Of a stretch of DNA of 64,000 nucleotides, positions 23,596 to 36,500 are shown in pieces. Every line of letters begins with the position of its first letter. Within the stretch, counting starts at the first letter, position 1. The notes beneath the pieces are model-generated. The model made no database searches, was not told where the DNA came from, and worked only from the letters and a program-made list of their open reading frames with translations. The stretch is taken from positions 49,081,366 to 49,145,365 of the forward strand of contig NC_088777.1 in NCBI RefSeq assembly GCF_954871325.1, given 5' to 3'. The stretch comes from Gordionus sp. m RMFG-2023 (Eukaryota > Nematomorpha > Gordioida > Chordodea > Parachordodidae). A program made the position numbers and the translations under genes.

Positions 23596-25685
23596 CCCTG
23601 TATTGCATGTACTATGTTAGAATAATTTTTTTTTGGCAAACTAGATTTTTTATTTCTCTAGATACTATTGATAATCTCATGGATCACTTTTTTAAAAAAA
23701 ATTCTAAATTTCTTAGAAGATGAACGGTATGTGGATTTAAATACACATTATGCAATTAAGGATACAAATTTCAATTATTTCCACAATAATTTTTATTGTA
23801 CTTTAAACTATAAATATATAAAATTTTATTTAAATACAACAAATATTAAAGGTTTAAACATTTTAATTTTCATGAAAATCTATAAAACAATTATTTGTGG
23901 GCGTAAAACATAAATATACACCACATTTTTTGCAAGATACTTTTGTTATAAATAAGCATCCTGGCATTTTACATCTACCCTTCTTATCATTATATTTTGG
24001 CCAATGAGCCGTGAGGTCTTTCCTAACGTCTTCAAGTGGTAAATATTGGGCTGGTACTTTTTTACATTTTTCCCGATAACCAGTTTGAAATGATTTTCGT
24101 TTTGGTATATTGTTTGAAGTGCATTTGCCATATTTGCAAAGGACTTCCGCCACTGAATTTTTTTATTGTACAAACTTAATCGATCCTTGCGTGCTATTGA
24201 TATACTATTACAATCACGTTTATATAGCAACCATGAATTTATAAGTAACATGTCAAACATATGAAATAAAATTCTATGGTACCATTTTCTTGATTTCGTA
24301 TGAATTCTATATAAGGAAAGTAAAGAATCCATGAGATCTACACCTCCCATTGATTTATTATATATTTTAACAATATTTGGACATTTTATCATGATTTTTT
24401 CCTTTTTTTCCTATCATATCTTTCACAGTCTATTAGAGGATGTGCACCTACAAAAGTGCTTAATAAAGTCACAGCACGATTGTCGTGCCACTTCACTGAA
24501 TTTAGCTCCACTCCGTTTATTATTGTTTTTTTTGAAACAAAAAATCCTCGCCTTTTTTTTAAACTCCTTATCTGTTGGGAAGTTTATATTTGGAAGTCGA
24601 TTACCTCTGACTGTGGCCGCGCAAAATATCCCTCTTTGAGCGAGTACGACTAGCAAATTTGGGGAACAAAACCAGTTATCAAAAAATAATTTATAATTAA
24701 TTTGCTGCGGTACATAAGAAATTAAACGGAGCACAGCATTGCCACTTGCTCCAACATCAGGCAATCCTTCTGCTGCTAGTATTTTCCCATAATATATTTC
24801 AAAATTATGCAGAAGGCCATCATCTCCGCATAGTAGAAATACTTTATAGCCCCATTTTTTGGGCTTTTGAGGGATATATTGTTTCAACCTGCTTATCCCT
24901 TTGTATGAAATAATTTGCTCATCTACGCAAATGTTTTCGTTTATCGATAAAGATTTTAGTATGTTATTGGTTAGAGTTATTAGGGGTCTAATTTTATGTA
25001 GTGGGTCATGGCCTTCACTTCCACGTGGAATTCCAAACTATTTTTCTGCTAGTGTTTTCTTTTTCATTATTGATATTTTCTTTTTCTTCCGAATCATCTG
25101 TCTCATTGTAATCTATATATTTATAGATTATATAAGAGCATAAATTTTAAATATACCTAAATCATTATTTTGTGTTGATAGAAACTCCTCATCAGACGTT
25201 TCACTTAAATTTGAATCTTCACTATCATTAGATATGTCACCACAATTCATAATTCTTAAAATATAAAACTCAAATAAAATACCTTATTTGCATATTGTGT
25301 CTTTAAAACCACGTATGATTATTACAAAATATAATTATCAAAAATAATAAATATATATAAAATAATTTCATAAACATTTATTTTTACCTTTTATTCATCT
25401 AATTTTAATGTTTTGAAATTTGTCAAATATATTATTTTTCCTCTTCCGATGGGTAGAAAATTGAGAAGAAAAATTTTATAAAAAAATAGCCATTTTTAAA
25501 AATAGGGTTTATTAAAATGCGAAATTAAAAATAAATAATAGATCACGTGGCCCAAATTAAAATTCCATTCGAAGAAGAATATGGCTTCAAATACACACCA
25601 TGCAATTGATTTAAAATTTATTTATAAGATATTTATTATACAATTTGTAGTATGTGGAATGAGATACACAGTATGCAATACAGGG
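23596..25685 (-). mobile_element. piggyBac transposon, internally deleted
   Basis: Left end CCCTGTATTGCATGTACT and right end AGTATGCAATACAGGG are inverted repeats. The right end is followed by TTAA (25686-25689), the piggyBac target; the left flank is CCAA, so one target base pair is mutated. Subterminal words AAATACACATTATGCAATT and AAATACACACCATGCAATT are shared by the two ends. About 2.09 kb in total, encoding a defective transposase on the minus strand. Confidence 0.85.
23863..25250 (-). pseudogene. piggyBac transposase (DDE_Tnp_1_7), broken
   Basis: Starts MNCGDISNDSEDSNLSETSD (ATG 25248-25250), an acidic N-terminus typical of the family. A second acidic piece, DYNETDDSEEKENINNEKEN, follows after a likely short intron. 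The text then jumps near 25030 to GIPRGSEGHDPLHKIRPLIT, so roughly 150-200 residues of the N-terminal half are missing. The catalytic region follows: NICVDEQIISYKGISRLKQY, FLLCGDDG and FDNWFCSPNL. A frame change near 24420 precedes IYNKSMGGVDLMDSLLSLYR, and another near 24150 precedes the C-terminal cysteine-rich finger CKMPGCLF...CKKCGVYLC. The copy cannot be active. Confidence 0.9.
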
Positions 25686-25689
25686 TTAA

Positions 25690-26040
25690 AATAATGAGAG
25701 CATTATAGGTCTATGAGTCTATTGGTAAGTATTGGGATGAAAATTAAAATTCGAAAGATAATATTTTATATATTAATCAATATGCATAAATACATAAAAA
25801 AAAATTGTATTTAATATAATTCTTGGACATTTTATTAACGACTAATTATTAATTTCATTGCAAAATAAATCCATATTTAAATATTTTAAAAATTTTTTAA
25901 CATTAAAGTGAATCCACAAATTTTTGATAGGCTCATATCTTTCTCCGATAATTTTTTTTAAAATAATGTATTTTTTATTGGACACATATATTTTCTTAGT
26001 GTGGTAAAATTTTATATAAAACGTCCTATGGAAACTCTTA
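25690..26040. other. Short AT-rich spacer, nothing recognised
   Basis: Lies between the piggyBac right end and the left target duplication of the next hAT. No coding or repeat signal was seen. Confidence 0.5.
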
Positions 26041-26048
26041 TGTGTATC

Positions 26049-29000
26049 CAGTGACCCCTACAACGGGGGGGGGGGGTCCGAAGCAACTGCTTCTATAAAT
26101 TTCTATGGGGGTACTTTTTTATTTTTTTTTTAAAAAATTTTTTATGGTCGATGTTTAGCAAATTAGTTTGTTATCCGATATTTCTTATCATAAAATTATT
26201 TTTCCATTTTCAAGATTTGGCGCAAAATTAAAATTTTATCAAAGGGAATAGTGAAAATTTAAATATTAAATCTTATATATAATCATTTATAATTTTTAGA
26301 TCATTGTCAAAATATGCCCAAAAATATTAACCAAAAAAAATATAAATGCTTGATTAAAAATTGTACATATCATAATATAAGAGATGATAAATGGACAGAT
26401 CATATTAGAAAAAGACATGGTGGGCTTAATTTTCACGATATAAAGAAAAGCTTTGAAATAGTGGCTTTTAAGAATATTTCTCAAAATTGGACAAATAGCA
26501 AAGTAATTTTTTTTATTAAATATTTAATTGTTTATACTTATTTATAAAGGGTATTAAAACACAATTGGAAAAAGAAGTAAAAATTGGCAAATCAATGCTG
26601 TTGGTATAATAAATATTTTTATTAATATGATTATTTTTTTAAAAGTGTACTAATAATGAAAATATGTTAGAAGAAAATATTATATCTGACTCTGATAATG
26701 ATCATAAAATTGGTGAACAAGAAGTTATTTTATTATTCTTATTTTTTATCTACTCTAATATTTTTTATAGGCAGACATAGAGCAGAGATTTGACAATGAT
26801 GAAGAACAAGTAATACCTATTATCTCTCTACTGGTAATAAATATTAATTTATCTTTAAATTTTAATGAATACAACAGGAAGAAAAAGAACTTACATTCAT
26901 TAAAATTAATCTGAGTATGGCTATGGAACAAGAACAAGGTGAAGAACCACAACCAAAATTTTTATTAAAACACAAAAGTAATACCATAAAGAATTATTTT
27001 CAAGTACAACATTTAAAAAAATATTTATTATTAGATTATATTTGTTTTAAAATTAATAGGCAAAAGATATTATTTAAAAGATACTTCAATGTCAATGTCT
27101 ACTCATTCTTTTTCAGCTAAAGAAAAAGTTCAAGAAAAACAAGTAATATAATATTTAAATAAATATAAATTTATAATTATTATCATGTCAAAGATAAATA
27201 TTATGGACACTACTACAGTTACAGAAGAGGATCAACATCAAGAAGAGATGCCATCTGGATCTGGTGTTGTGGGATTGATAATAATGGAGAATAATGAGTT
27301 ATCAAGATCAGCAAAAGAAGTTACCCCGATTTAATGTGAAATATGTTATGTTTATTTTATCTTCCCTCCCCCTCCCTTTTCTTAGAAATCAAATGATCTC
27401 ATCAATATTGTTGGAAAAAGAATTGACAAATTTATAATTGATAAATATCTAGAATTAGGAGCTCTCCAACCTAAACATTATTTATTCCCCAAGGATATTA
27501 ATAATAGAAACAGATCCTTTAATGAAAGTTTTTATGAGAAAACTAATATTGACAAGAGCAAAGTTGCTAGAAATTGGATTACATATAGTATTAAAAAGAA
27601 TAAAGTTTTTTGCTTAGGTCCACACTCAAATTCAAAATGGACATGTGAAGGTCTTAATATATGGTAAAATATTAATCGTGATATTATTGTGCATGAATCT
27701 TCACAGGCACATATGATGGCCGATTATGGAAGGCTTTCTCACAATAAAAATTCCATATTACAATTTATAATACCCCAAAAGGAATGTGTCGATAATAACC
27801 GTTATATCGTTAGATTAATAATAAGATGCCTAGGATATTTAATATCTCGCAATCAAGCCTTCTGAAGGAACAGGCAACAAGATGGCAATATGATGAGCCT
27901 TATTAACTTATTGCATATTCTGAGCCTGTTCTTAAAATGTATATACAAGATAATGAAGAAAGAAGAAGTGAGAAAAAAATTAATGGATTAAAATCTAAAT
28001 TATATTAAAATCTGTTATCATATAATAATATAAATATTCTTATTGAAATAATGAAAAATATGGTTATAAAAAAAATTCAAAAGGAGATTGAATTCAACAG
28101 GTGCTATTCAATTATAGTTGATGGCACATATGATGTATCGAAATCAGAAGCAATAGCTTTGATAGTGAGATATGTTGAAAATAGCGAGACACCTAAGCCC
28201 GTTGAAAGGCTGATAGACATTTATTGTACGGGAAATACAACGGGCCTCGATATTAAAAAGAATATAATATCCAAGCTTGGCTCCATGAATCTACCCCTCG
28301 AATTCCTAGTGGGGCAAAGCTATGATGGCGCCTCAAACATGAGTGGAAGAATTAATGGAGTGCAGGCTTTGATTAGAGCGGAGGCGCCAAAGGCAGCTTT
28401 TATTTGGTGCTATTGTCATCGATTAAATTTAATAGTTGTTCAATTATGCCAATCAGTAAAAGAGCTGCGAAATGTCTTGGGAATATTAGACGAAATTTAC
28501 TTATAATTTAATGGTGTTAAAAGATATGAAGTGCTCAAAACATGTCAGAGTAATTTACTGACAAAATCATAGATTTTTACGCATCAAGAATACCACTCGG
28601 TAATATTTTTTAATTGTTTCGATATATAATGTTTATTTTATATTTATAGAAGCTGGCTAACATCATATAAGGCGATTGTAAATTTTTTCCTACATGCTTT
28701 GAGTGGCAAAAAGGATTTTGAAGATCCTGCCACTTCCACTATGGCTAGTGCTATAGTCTATAGAATAGAAAAATTTTATTTTATTTTATCACTATGTGTT
28801 TTGGATAAAATATTGTTGATAACAAGCTTGGCTTGTACAAAATTGCAAACCATTTCGAAGGATATAGGGTTTGCAATAAATTAAATTCAATTGACAAAAG
28901 ATTGCTTGATTAATATGAGAAGTATAATTTAAATTATTATCTTTTATTATTTTATAATCCTAAAATAGATAATAACACTGAATTTTTGGATGTCTTTTCA

Positions 29001-29988
29001 AAGGCCCAAGATTTTATGAAGAAGAGAAATTTACCTTTTGATTTTGAAAGTTCAAGACTTCAAACATTACAATCCAAAAAGGAGAGGTATATATATATAC
29101 TTTCATCATTAAATATAATATTTTATTTTAGCTTTAAAATCAGTGTGTTTTATGCTGCACTTGATTTAATTATTATGCAGTTTAGTGAAAGATTTAACGA
29201 TGAATCGATAAAATTTTTGAGTCAAACATCATTTTTTACCCCAAAGGGAATGGCGGAAAAGGCAATTGTTAAAGATGATATCAAGGATATCTGTGAATTT
29301 TATCAATTAAATACAAGTCAAGTTTTTGAGGAAATGTTGATGTTTAGAAATATTTATAAAATGGCTAAAACGGGGGACGTAATTATTATTCGTGACCTAG
29401 AGGTTAAAGAAGATTCTGAGAATTGTAAATTTATTTAATTAAAATATTTTTACTAATACATTATTTAGCTTCTTCTGATGATGATAATAATTCTGAGATG
29501 AATGATTCAGACTAGAGAAACTATTCATTTATATTACCTTATCGTCTGCTTATAAATTTTTCTGCTTTCCCAAATTTAACAATTTTATATAAATATTTAT
29601 TAACTATTCCTACTACATCACGTACTGCCGAAAGGGTCATGAGTAAAATTAAACTAATTAAAACAAGACTTCGTAGTGTCATGAAAGATCCATTTCTTAA
29701 TAATTTAACCATTTTATCAATGGAAAATAATTTATTTAAACAATTAAATATTGATGAAATTATAAATTCTTTTGCTTTCTCTTCCCCTAATTTATCTAAA
29801 TTATTAATTTAAAAATAATATTTTAAAGCATATATTTTTTACATTATATTTATATTATAATAAATATTGATGCAATAAAAATTATTTTTGAAATTTATTG
29901 GTGTCAAAAAATAATTTACAATGGGGGGGGGGGGGGTACTTTAGGGGGGTATTCTGCTTCTATCCCTCAAAAAGTGTAGGGGTCACTG
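26049..29988 (+). mobile_element. hAT transposon, 3.94 kb, with perfect TSD
   Basis: Ends CAGTGACCCCTACA and TGTAGGGGTCACTG are perfect inverted repeats flanked by the duplication TGTGTATC (26041-26048 and 29989-29996). Subterminal poly-G tracts and GCTTCTAT words occur at both ends. A transposase of the DUF4371/TTF-finger type fills most of the interior on the plus strand. The perfect duplication and repeats indicate a fairly recent insertion, although the coding region already has stops. Confidence 0.92.
26314..29812 (+). pseudogene. hAT transposase with TTF finger and DUF4371 domain
   Basis: Several exons with short introns. Exon 1 (26314-26502) encodes a C-x4-C...H-x4-H finger (CLIKNCTYHN to HIRKRH) and ends before GTAATT. 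The piece at 27387-27663 has HYLFPKDINNRNRSFNESFY then FCLGPHSNSKWTCEGLNIW, a TTF-type finger. The piece at 28021-28505 has YSIIVDGTYDVSKSEAIAL, GQSYDGASNMSG and CYCHRLNLIVV, the RNase H-like core of ZMYM1-like hAT proteins. A 50-nt intron (about 28601-28650) is clear. The C-terminus, 29590-29812, reads TIPTTSRTAERVMSKIKLIK then LRSVMKDPFLNNLTILSMEN. In-frame stops after GLNIW (near 27665) and after SRNQAF (near 27863) disable this copy. Confidence 0.85.
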
Positions 29989-29996
29989 TGTGTATC

Positions 29997-30547
29997 ACAG
30001 GTTTGAATTTCTATAACCTTATTTTAATGCTATACGATTGGTATAGATTTAATATCCTCCTATTCAATCATCTTATTCTATTATAATTATATTTGTGCAT
30101 GTTTTGAAAGTATTCTTTATTAAAATACTACATACTAGCTAAATTTTAAACAATGTTGTCTACCTACAACTTTAGAGTTAAAAATATGTGTATGTAATAG
30201 AGTATTATAAAAGAATCAACTCATTATTATTGAAGCAGAAAGCGGAACTTATAAAACACTGCTATATCTACTTCTTTCTTCTACCTTTGTTAACTAAATG
30301 GAGGTACTGTCCTTCTTTAATAAAATAAAGTGAATAAATGTTTCAACTTATTTGTAGAGATTTTAAGGATCGAGTTGGACAAGAATTAAATTTATTTAAG
30401 TAATAAATTAATGATGGTTATCACATTTTATAAGTATATATATCTTTCAGTAAAAGTTAATTGAATATAATAAAACATTTAAATATTATTCTAAATAAAT
30501 TTTATGATGAGAATGTTTAAAGAAAAAGTCACCATTCATTCACTAAA
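29997..30547. other. Spacer upstream of FPPS, promoter region not resolved
   Basis: AT-rich and non-coding. It should hold the FPPS promoter, but no TATA or initiator element stands out from the background. Confidence 0.4.
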
Positions 30548-33500
30548 ATGGTGTGCGAGGATTTAAAAATTAACATAGGTAAAAAAAAATTCATATACTA
30601 ATAATATAGTAAATTTAAAGATATACAGCAAGAAGCTACGATTAATTTCATTAAGAAAGAATTTGACAGGGTTTTTGAAATTATTAGAGATGAATTGACT
30701 GTTTCTTACGATAAAACTTGCTTAGCTGATGCTTCTGATTGGTTTAAAAAGGTGACCTTTTGATTGGAATATTAGATCATAATATTTTTATAGGTTCTAA
30801 ATTATAATATACCAGATGGTAAAAAGAATAGGGGTCTGTCTGTTGTATATTCTTATATTTTAATGAAGAATGAGATAAAATTTGAGGATAAACATTTAAA
30901 AGGTGCTATGATTTTAGGATGGTGTGTTGAACTAGTATTTATTATAAAAAACTTAGTTTATCATTTTATTTAGCTTCAAGCTTTTTTTCTTGTAGCAGAT
31001 GATATAATGGATAACTCAATCACTAGAAGGGGGAGATTATGTTGGTATCAGAATGTTTACCGAAATTCATTTTCAAATTTTACTTAATATTTTTAGGAAC
31101 ATGTAGGAAACATTGCCATTAATGACTCATTATTTATGGAATCATCAATATTTTCATTATTAAGGAAACATTTTCGATCTGAAACTTTTTATACAGATAT
31201 TCTAGAACTTTTTTTGGAAGTTTAATTATTTGATATCAATCATAATAATTTAATTATTTAGACTATAAATCATACAATCTATGGTCAAAGTTTAGATGTA
31301 TTAACCCCAATTAATAAAAATTTCTTGAATTTTACACTAGATAGATATGAAGCAATAGTCAAATATAAAACTACTTATTATTCCTTTTACTTACCTATCA
31401 TATTGGCTTTTCATTTAGTAATTTTTTAATAATTTATTAGCTTTTATATGAATGTTAATATCTAGGCAGGATTATACAATGATCAAAACAAAGTCATGGC
31501 AAAAAAGATTTTATACTACATGGGTTACTATTTTCAAGTTCAAGTAATAAATTCTGATATTAAATCTAAGATACTTAATCTCTACTATGTATTTTCTATA
31601 TCCTGTTGCATATTGGCCATGGATGATTTTGTCTATTAAAGTTTTATTAATTAGTGTAAGAAAATGTATATTTTTTACTATTGATAATTTACATTGATTT
31701 TTATTTAATAATTTTTGGGATCTACTTTTATACTATTAACTGTCAGATATTAAATTTTAAAGATTTCCACATTTTCTTTTAACACTTCTTTGAGATTTAC
31801 TGGGAGGATTTAATTGAGTAAGATTCCATGACAGAAATGCCATTGGCAAATAATAAAATGTTCTTATAGGCAGTTATTTCTGCAGATCACAATTTACAAG
31901 GATATATTTAAAAAATTGACTTTGCTTGTAAAAATGTAGAAATCATTTTAAATATCCTCTATTGGGCCAAAAATAATCATTAAAAAAGCTTAATTGCAAG
32001 TTACCTTTAAGAATTTAGTGAAAAAGGCACAAATACCCAATAAGTTCTACCATTACTTTTATCTTCGTCCATCTAGATCTTAAATATTTAACCCAGACTA
32101 AATTATGTGATATCTTCAGTTAATCCTTATTCAGCAATAATTCCAGATTTCTATCTTGGTTTCCCTTCAAAGATGGTCAAATTTTGAAATAGGAGTTTTG
32201 CTCTCAAATATTATATTACTAGAATTCTTTTAATTTAATGTTTTAATGAATAAATAATATATACCTAAAGTGAATATCGAATAACAAAATTATATGAATC
32301 AAATACGAATATGGAAGATATATTCTATGAATAATTTTTTATCCATTATTTGATCAAATTCTAACAAATAATTTGTATAATTAGAATTCATAATCAAAAT
32401 TAATGTAAATATTCAAAACTATTCCTACAATATTAAAGCTTATTCATAGATATTTTAAATTATTTAACATATTCCTTATTAGGGGTGTACCTATACCACT
32501 TTTTTGAGGCCGATCTGATATTCCCATTATTAAATTGATATCAGACGATTACCGATCCAATATCATATTTAATTTTGTATTCTGTATATCAATGGTTATA
32601 ATTTTTAGTATACTATATATAATTTAACTATACCATAACTTATGTCATTTAAATATATTACAATGATCAGTTATAGTATTGCAATTCTAAAAGTATATAA
32701 TATATTTTTATTGTTAAATCACTTTTATATAATAAGCAATAACATTAATATATATCAAAGATTTCTTTTTAGAAATACCAAAATTTCCAATTTATCAGAG
32801 GTCAGTCTGCGGTGATGGTAACTGTCAATATCACCAGCTTCGCTTAAAACAGATTCTAAAGAGATTATCGCACGTTTTTATAAACAGAATGCACAAAATA
32901 AATAAAGACATGGCAGAATGTTTATTAATTAATTATTATTATTAAAAAAAAATACACATAGAAATGGATTTCATTTTATTTATAAAAATAAATGATTTTA
33001 GAATTTTAAAAATTTTATAACATTGTATTTTTGTTTTAGACGCCATTTTATATCAGATGGGATCGGAAAATTTTGTAATATTGGCCGATAACCTATATTT
33101 TTAAATGGGTCAAATATCTACCCATATGATCCTATAAAAAATATCGGTACATCCCTATTCCTTGTGGAACATTTTGTTTGTTTTTTTTAAACTATATTTC
33201 CAAATCTATAAATGACTTTTTAAATTTTAATAAATCTAATTTTTCTAGAATTTGAATAAAAAATTAATATCATTTTGAGCAAATATCCTTGAAGATATTT
33301 TTAAAGAAGAAAGAATTTTGATCAAATTTTACCTTAAAATTCCGAATATATTTAGGAAAAATCTTTTATGAATTAATCTTTTTTTTAAAAATAATTTTCA
33401 TATGCATAATAAATTTTTCAAAATGAAATCACATATAGAATCCAATTTTTGAATCGAATATTCAATGAATAAAAATCGAATGATGTTTTTAGGTATATTT

Positions 33501-36500
33501 AAAAAAAAGTAACGGACAATCTTCAAACATAGAAATATATATAAAGTATCGGATACATTTTTTGGGGTGTTATTGTATCTAAACTTTTACCGACTAAGTC
33601 GATTTTTCCTATACGTATATTTTACTCGTGATGTATTTTATATTTTAGGTTTTAGATTATGCGTAAAAGAAATGTTAATTTGGGAATAATTTTTATCTTC
33701 AACGATAACACAGCTATCATCGATCGAATTCCAAACTCCCTTGGAATGACGTGAAAAACATTTTAATTTTTGGCAAAACAAAAGAAATTTGTGGGCATAA
33801 ACCTTCCACCTCAAAATACTCAATAAAATTATTCTATAGAGATAAATATCCATTTTCAATGCCCATCCAATTTCTTGAGCATTTACTCTCCTCTAGGGTG
33901 ACATGTTCCTTTTTTTTAAAAAAAAAGTTTAAATTTTATATATATTATATAATTTTTATTTAATTATATATATTTTAATTTTTATTTAATAATATATATT
34001 ATTATTATTTTTTAAAATTATGTGAAATTAAAAATTAAAATTTTTTTTTAATATATTTTAAAGAAAAAAAAAGTAAAATTTTTTTGTTAAAATTATATGG
34101 ACTAAAATATTTTAAAAATATTGTTTGAATCGAAGATGGAGATAAAATTGGATCTGCATATCTGGAGGAATATTATTTGTCTCATAATTATAAATTTTCT
34201 TTGAAATCTTCATTTAAAAAAAAAAGAAATTACGTTTTCTAATTGTTAGATGATTCGGCAGCCGCAGTGGATGCGTATAACGCGTTTTATCTCGCAAACG
34301 CATCTGTGGCAGGTAAATAATCCCATACCAAAGATTGGCGTTTTGACTGAGGCGTAAAGAATGGCACTTCTGGTCTTTTATTGTCGGACATATTTAGTCC
34401 TGCTGGTTCTAAGATGGAGGAAATATTGGCTGACAGTAGCGCCTTGTGGATTAGGTCTGATGGATTATTCTACATTTCCTAATTAGAATTTTTTATAAAT
34501 TCATATTTAATAACTATTTAAATGTTAATTATCAAAAATTTGGGCAAATAATTATGGCAAATTTTTCAATTTAAATAATTAAATCCCGACTCCTTTTTTA
34601 AAGTGTGTATTTATATTTCTTAAATACGCATCTTCTCTAGGAATTTGTCTTATAAAGCCATCCCATAAATTTGTTAGTTGACAACTATTAGCTTCTAGAT
34701 CTATTAATTGTACCCGCTGGCAACTATAAGCTCGGATATAATTATTTGTTACGATTTTCTATATATTTAGTGTATGTTTAACGATTATTAAATCGAATAT
34801 CTCTAATTATAATATTTTAACCGAGTAGTTTTGTTAAAATAAATAATTATAAGATTCTTTATAGAAAAAATATACTACCGGCATATCGTTAAGGTATATC
34901 GTAACTTTGTAAGCATCATTTGCCCTGTCATCATCCTCCAAATTATTCACATCAATGCTAAATAAACTATGTTCCTTTTTATCATTATTTTCCTCCTTTA
35001 TTTCCTCTATATCGACGGTATTTATATTATTCAAATATCCTGATGGATTATTATTATTGATTCTATATCTATTATTGCATGTCTGACTATTATCACGATT
35101 ATTATTGTATCTTGGTATGTATCTTGATTCGTTTTGATATCTATAATTATTTTCATTATATTTGTAATTATCATTATTATTATATCTATAATTATTGTAT
35201 TTATTATTATAATTATTTTTATTGTTTAATCTTATAAAATTATTATACGGTCTCGGCACATTATACCCACTATTATTATAGTTAACTCTAGGATTATAAT
35301 TATTCCGATATCTTGGCTCGTAATTATTCGCATGTCTTGAATTAAAATTGTTTTGATATCACGGATTAAAATTATTTTGAAAACGAGGATTGAAATTATT
35401 CTTTTGATAATTATTTCTTTGATAACTGTCGTATCTAGGCCTCCATTGATTCCAAAGGACGTAATTCCTTTGTGCATCTACTCCTCTATTTCGATCATCG
35501 TATTTCATCATTCTTCTATCCGTATCCGCCTGATTGTCCTTCCGCATTTCTATTTGTTTTATCTCGGATGTATCTTCTAGTTTTATATTATCAATTTTAT
35601 TAATTATTTTGTCATAAGCTTCTTCATCCTCAATCCCCTTTCCTATTTTTATATTTCATGAATATCTAAACTTTCTACATGTGAAATTTTCTGACGTATA
35701 TCTTTCTAAACTTTCTACACGTGAAATTTTCTGACGTATATCTTTATTGGATGAATATATTTTTATTCTCTTTATTGCTTTATTATAATTACTAAATTTA
35801 CATTTATTACTCAATAAACATAATCTGGTTACCCAATTACTAAATGTTTCATTTTTTTCTTGTACTACTTCACTGAATTCTTTCAAATACGCTATGTTCG
35901 AATTGTCTGGCTGTAAAAGTTTAAATCTCTCGAGTACGATCAATGGTTGCTAAATTCCGTAGGAGTGCATATCGCCTCTAGTCTCATGTAAAGATCATCA
36001 GATAACCTCTGCGTAAATGCTTATGCTTTTTCTATATCGGTATATTGTGGATCTTTAAATATATTATCGAATTTTTTTAGAAAAACCTCAACATTATTAT
36101 TAAATATAGGGCATTCTATTATAGTATTTTTAACTAAAGGTTTCATTATACTTTATTATGTAATATTAATGTTTATAATTATAATTTATCATATATATTG
36201 TTTGTGTAAATACAATACGACTATAGTTGATATTTTTATAAGTCTCTTTGATATCTACGAGCCTTGAGTATAACTAATCTTCCAGTCGTGTCGAAGTATT
36301 CTTTTCCATTTATCAGTTCATAAGCCACTTGTATGTCATCCATTCTGTCATATCGTATCATAATAATTGTCATAGAATCATGTAACGTATAAGAGAAATC
36401 TCTTTTATTATTGTCAAAATATCTTTTTATAATCGTTTCCAAAGGTAATGTTATTATTAATAAGTAAGCTGCCACAAATGGAAAAGAGTACTTTGACACG

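Noticed and set aside
30548-31543. FPPS first taken for a 3'-truncated pseudogene because DDFVY* follows near 31621
   Set aside because: That word lacks a splice acceptor, and true exons 8 and 9 with DDYLDC were found at 42024-42789 in the right phase.
35232-35580. Hydrophobic Ile-rich frames on both strands
   Set aside because: Shadows of the Asn/Tyr-rich repetitive part of the retrotransposon fossil in other frames.
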